From contig JAQFVV010006272.1 of assembly GCA_028023455.1 (NCBI GenBank), forward strand, positions 3,327,127 through 3,391,126: DNA of 64,000 bases. Reading direction: 5' to 3'. Shown piece by piece: positions 60,530 to 64,000 of this stretch. A program made the translations under genes and the position numbers. The DNA comes from Epiperipatus broadwayi (Eukaryota > Onychophora > Udeonychophora > Euonychophora > Peripatidae). Position 1 is the stretch's first letter, and every line of letters begins with the position of its first letter. Below the pieces are notes generated by a model that was given only the letters and a program-made list of their open reading frames with translations, did no database searches and was not told the origin of the DNA.

Positions 60530-60620
60530 AGCAAGCCTCCAATGACCTCGCTTCATCACGGACGAAATGTCTTTCGTGAAATCTTAAAATGACAATAAAT
60601 AAACCTAACAACCGAAGAAG
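60530..60620. other. Short GC-richer segment
   Basis: AATGACCTCGCTTCATCACGG followed by ACGAAATGTCTTTCGTGAAA stands out from the AT-rich flanks. The GACGAAATGTC part recalls the GAAA side of a hammerhead, but the CTGANGA side is missing. Nature unknown. Confidence 0.3.
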
Positions 60621-62914
60621 TGGGTAATAAAAACAAATTAACAGAATCTAATCAGAAAGTTCATATTTTACACTGGTTTTAATTATATTTGACATCCATA
60701 TATATATATACATAACAAATCATATTTTTTAAATTATTATTTTAAAAATGTAAATATTAATTTATTAAGCGCATAGTTAACACGTAAGTATATATATATA
60801 TTTAAGGCTAAATTTTATTTCGAGAAAAAGAAAAACAAACCTCATTATAAACAGCTAAAAAAAAAAAATCAAGAACTTACATTACAGATTCATACATAAC
60901 AATAAAAAAAAATTATTATCTGTGAACGCTGTCTACGCCTTAATTAAACTATATCAAATCGAAGCCGATTCTTGATAACTGTACGTACATGGACTCTGTT
61001 GTTTTCTTTTCTTCCACATAATGTGGTAAAGTTATTTCATATACATTCATAAGGCGCAACATGTCAGCTAATCATATAAGAAATGGATGCGTTTTGCTTT
61101 TTTTTTTATGCCTTCAGCTTTGCGCAATATCATATTTGTTTCCAATGAATCATAGATTTCATGATATCTCCAAAATATGACTAATTTTATTTCGATCGTT
61201 GCCCTGTAGTGTGGTCCAACTTTTTTTTTTTTTGATGATTAGTTTATTGGTCTTGAAAATTTTAAGCAGTTTTTGGCAACATTTCAAAAAAGTCCATCTT
61301 ACTCATACCCTTAAAGCTAATGATGATTTAGGCTGTTTTCTATGTTTAATAGATTCTTAGACACATAGCTTCAGTTTGAAATCAAAAAAAGGTATTTTGG
61401 AAAAGAAAAATTATAATCAATCTTATGCCCATATGATCAGCTATTGAGGCCAAGTGCCATTAGTCACTGTGTTAGAATAGAGGAACTTCACATTAAAATT
61501 TCTTTTTTCAATTTTCTCAATAAGCTATAAAACAAGAACTTTTTCACATTAGTTAATTAAGTATTCAGAACATAGATATCTTATTCACATATAATTAAGA
61601 ATGTTCTGTTTTTAATTGACCAGCTAAAGGTTTGAATAACATTAAAACAGCTCTTTATTTTTAAGATATATATTGTCCTTAAAACAATTAACAGTTTAAA
61701 GAATATATGGATCCATAAAGATACCTAATGTCAGTGTTAATTTACATAATAAAAAGAACAGAAAAGACTATTGTAATTATCACTGGAAGAACATAAAAAC
61801 TTCAAAATTTTTATTGATTACATTATTAATTAGTGTTTATAAAAATGATTGTAATTAGAAAATTAAATAACATTATTTTTTTGCATGCCAAATATAAAAG
61901 AAAAAGTGTTTTGAGCTAAGGTTTTGTATTTATATATCACTTTTATAGATACAGTTGAAGTATATGATTCAGTCAAAAAGTTTTGTTTTAATGGTTGTTG
62001 TAGATGTTTCTTCATTACATAGAGCATTTACAAAATGGTATGAGGGAAAGGTGATATTGCATGTGAAAAATCTAAAGCATTTGAAATAAAACCTTATGAT
62101 AAACTGGCATATTTTATATGGAATTTTATTTTTATTTTGAAGATAGTACTTGTTTAAATATTTATAAGCAGCTGTATGACTTAGACATTAAATGTATATA
62201 CTTTGATGGTGTCGTTTAATTTTTTAAAAATCAAACCGATCATCTTGATTTTTAGATTTCCAGTATTTCTGAAAATATAAAAAATATCTACGGATTATTC
62301 TTAATGCCTTAAATACAATCTTTAAAACATTGCTCAACAATTCAGATGTTTTATAATCTAGTGATAAAAGAAAAAATGGTTGTAGATAGATTATTTAAAT
62401 TATTTGGCAGTATTTTATAAAAAGATAGTTGTGGAGGTTTAAATGCAATACACATCCCATTGTTTTTGCTTCTATCACTAAGTTAAAAATATAAATATTT
62501 TATCACAGTGAACTGATTATTCCAAGTGAATTATTATAACAAAATATTTTTCAGCAAAATCTATTATAGGAAAGTGAGATGTGAATGCCAATAATACAAA
62601 TATATTAACAAATTTTTATTTAAATACTTTATGTTTCAAAAAATGTTTAAAATATGATGCCAATATCATTGGTGGTATATTCTTATCAACATAGTGTTTA
62701 TGATTATATTGAATTTACAATTGTAAAACCATATTTATATCAGATTGAAAATGTGAAATAGAAAGTGCAACAATCTTTCTAAGAATTAAAAAAATCTGAT
62801 GGTAAATTTGAGAAAAGTTTTTGTTAAATTTAACTTAAAAGATTTTAATATATGATTTTTTTCTACAGTACAGGCTTTTTCATAGCTGCCGTTCAATATA
62901 TAGGGGGATTGAAC
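60621..62914. other. AT-rich DNA, no gene seen
   Basis: TA runs near 60700 and 60790, poly-T at 61220-61232. No frames or repeats to name. Confidence 0.5.
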
Positions 62915-63120
62915 TTAAATTTTTACAAGCGACCATCAACTATCCATGCTATCTCATATTGCTGACACACTTGATCACACACATGTTGAAAAAATAAATA
63001 ATCACCAATAAAAGTATTTCATGCAAAACCAGCACTCATCAGTTGGTCCAGATTATCATCTCCACACATATATACAATCAATGCTCAGCTTATATTAAAA
63101 TAGCTAATCTTTATACTTTG
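62915..63120 (-). mobile_element. Family A retrozyme fragment
   Basis: Minus-strand partial monomer from GGGGGATTGAACTT (62902) to AATCTTTATACTTTG (63106-63120), with the same order of segments as 41510-41740, 28710-28960 and 46790-47000. It carries the best-preserved hammerhead of the window. Confidence 0.75.
63004..63047 (-). ncRNA. Hammerhead ribozyme motif, family A, best preserved
   Basis: On the minus strand ACCAA (63047-63043) is followed by canonical CTGATGA (63042-63036), stem II GTGC with a 7-nt loop TGGTTTT and GCAT, canonical GAAA (63020-63017), and a mini stem III ATA...TAT-like (one mismatch). The cleavage triplet is TTA, then TTGGT, which pairs perfectly with ACCAA as stem I. 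It is a type I hammerhead with minimal stem III, the form expected to work best as a dimer. The core is intact, but activity is untested. Confidence 0.7.
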
Positions 63121-64000
63121 TAAAAAAAATGCAATATCAGTTGCTTTTAGTGAGAAGCAATAAGTAGGTTATTTTTTAAGAAAAAAAATTTTCTGCAGAT
63201 GAAGTTAAAATGCAATATCACATGATATCAAATAATTTTACTTGAAAACTAGTGAGTGATATATATATATACACAAAGACACAAACAGTTTATATAGGCT
63301 GCTGTGTGAGTAAAAGATGCCTTTGTGCAAACTAAATTTCAGCACCATTAATCTTATGAGCAAAGCTAGCCTAAGTGCAGTGTGACAGCACAAGATCTTA
63401 CATTTATCAAAGGCCCAGGCCTTCATGATTATTGTCTTTTGTGGAAATCAAAAAATAAAATATTTTATTACCTGCTAAATGAAACTATTTTTTTTTTGCC
63501 AAAAATGTAAAGTAATATAATTGTGAACCATTCATTGGTTATGCATAAAGCAGAATTTTCAGTTGCTTTATTTCGCTAAGTGTTTTGAACATTCTGATCA
63601 TGTTAATGTTAAAATAGCTCTTTATTAGCATTTTTATGTATTGAATCAGAATTTGCAATATAAAATAAACTAAAATTAGGTTGATGTTTTTAACGGATTC
63701 ACAATAAAATATTGAAGAAAATAAAATATATATTTTAGCATTATATGTATTTTATTTTGTTTTCTCAAATATTGATTTAAAATTATATAATAAATAAGTA
63801 ATTATTTATACATTATAAGAACCAATTTGTACAATTTTAATATATCTATATTTGCAAGTAAGTTAATTTATTTTTTAAAATATCTAAATGATTTTATCAT
63901 GAGAAAAATACCCCTCCCCCCGTAAAATATAATTATTTAATGAAACAAAATGAATTCTATACAGTTTTGTTTAATGGAAGCCCAATATAATATTAAAAAT
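63121..64000. other. AT-rich DNA, no gene seen
   Basis: It contains a short TA run near 63261 and no feature to name. The minus-strand ORF 63238-63426 shows no motif. Confidence 0.5.

Noticed and set aside
60530-60620. Hammerhead ribozyme
   Set aside because: The GACGAAA side is present, but no CTGANGA block or stem II partner exists.

Overview
The window looks like repeat-dense, very AT-rich nuclear DNA of an invertebrate animal. The evidence is the absence of any long host ORF, operon or bacterial signal, many TA and TG/CA microsatellites, and a dense layering of eukaryotic mobile elements: Ty3/gypsy LTR elements, RTE-type LINEs, Penelope-like elements with GIY-YIG domains, a mariner relic, tRNA-derived SINEs, foldback elements and hammerhead-ribozyme repeats. 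I cannot name the phylum from sequence alone. No convincing host protein-coding gene or functional tRNA/rRNA gene is visible. Nearly all supportable coding sequence is broken transposon sequence.

Layout. 1-420 is a GC-richer segment of unknown nature. 1363-7148 is a large foldback element with arms of about 1.48 kb. Its right arm is split by an LTR-like repeat (3998-6154), whose relatives lie at 9976-11940 and 26720-28636 on the other strand. 8930-9640 is a degenerate mariner transposase. 11959-15389 is a 5'-deleted Ty3/gypsy element whose intact-looking 3' LTR carries a perfect heat-shock-element motif next to a TATA box. 18170-18695 and 21415-22215 are copies of one hammerhead-ribozyme repeat family (B). 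19120-19860, 23030-26590, 35260-36900 and perhaps 51690-52330 are RTE LINE relics. 23545-25328 and 55638-56459 are palindromic insertions made of two Penelope 3' ends. The first sits inside an RTE LINE with a 13-bp target duplication. 33530-35170 is a gag-like relic. 39108-40254 is a TIR element containing telomere-like repeats. 41466-42868, 46785-48000, 28710-28960 and 62915-63120 carry a second hammerhead family (A, monomer about 475 bp). 48041-50565 is a Penelope-like element (RT plus GIY-YIG, frameshifted) preceded by a tandem of family-B-related repeats. Three copies of a short tRNA-like SINE lie at 45-47.5 kb.

How the parts fit. The most interesting theme is a proposed Penelope/retrozyme system. 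Small non-coding repeats carry type I hammerhead ribozyme motifs with very short stem III. They occur as tandem partial dimers or inverted dimers flanked by 13-15 bp target duplications. Autonomous-type Penelope relics in the same window could have supplied the reverse transcriptase and GIY-YIG endonuclease. All five inverted composites share one polarity (left arm minus, right arm plus, tails outward), which suggests a common integration mechanism. These are readings by eye. Ribozyme activity and mobilisation are inferred, not shown.
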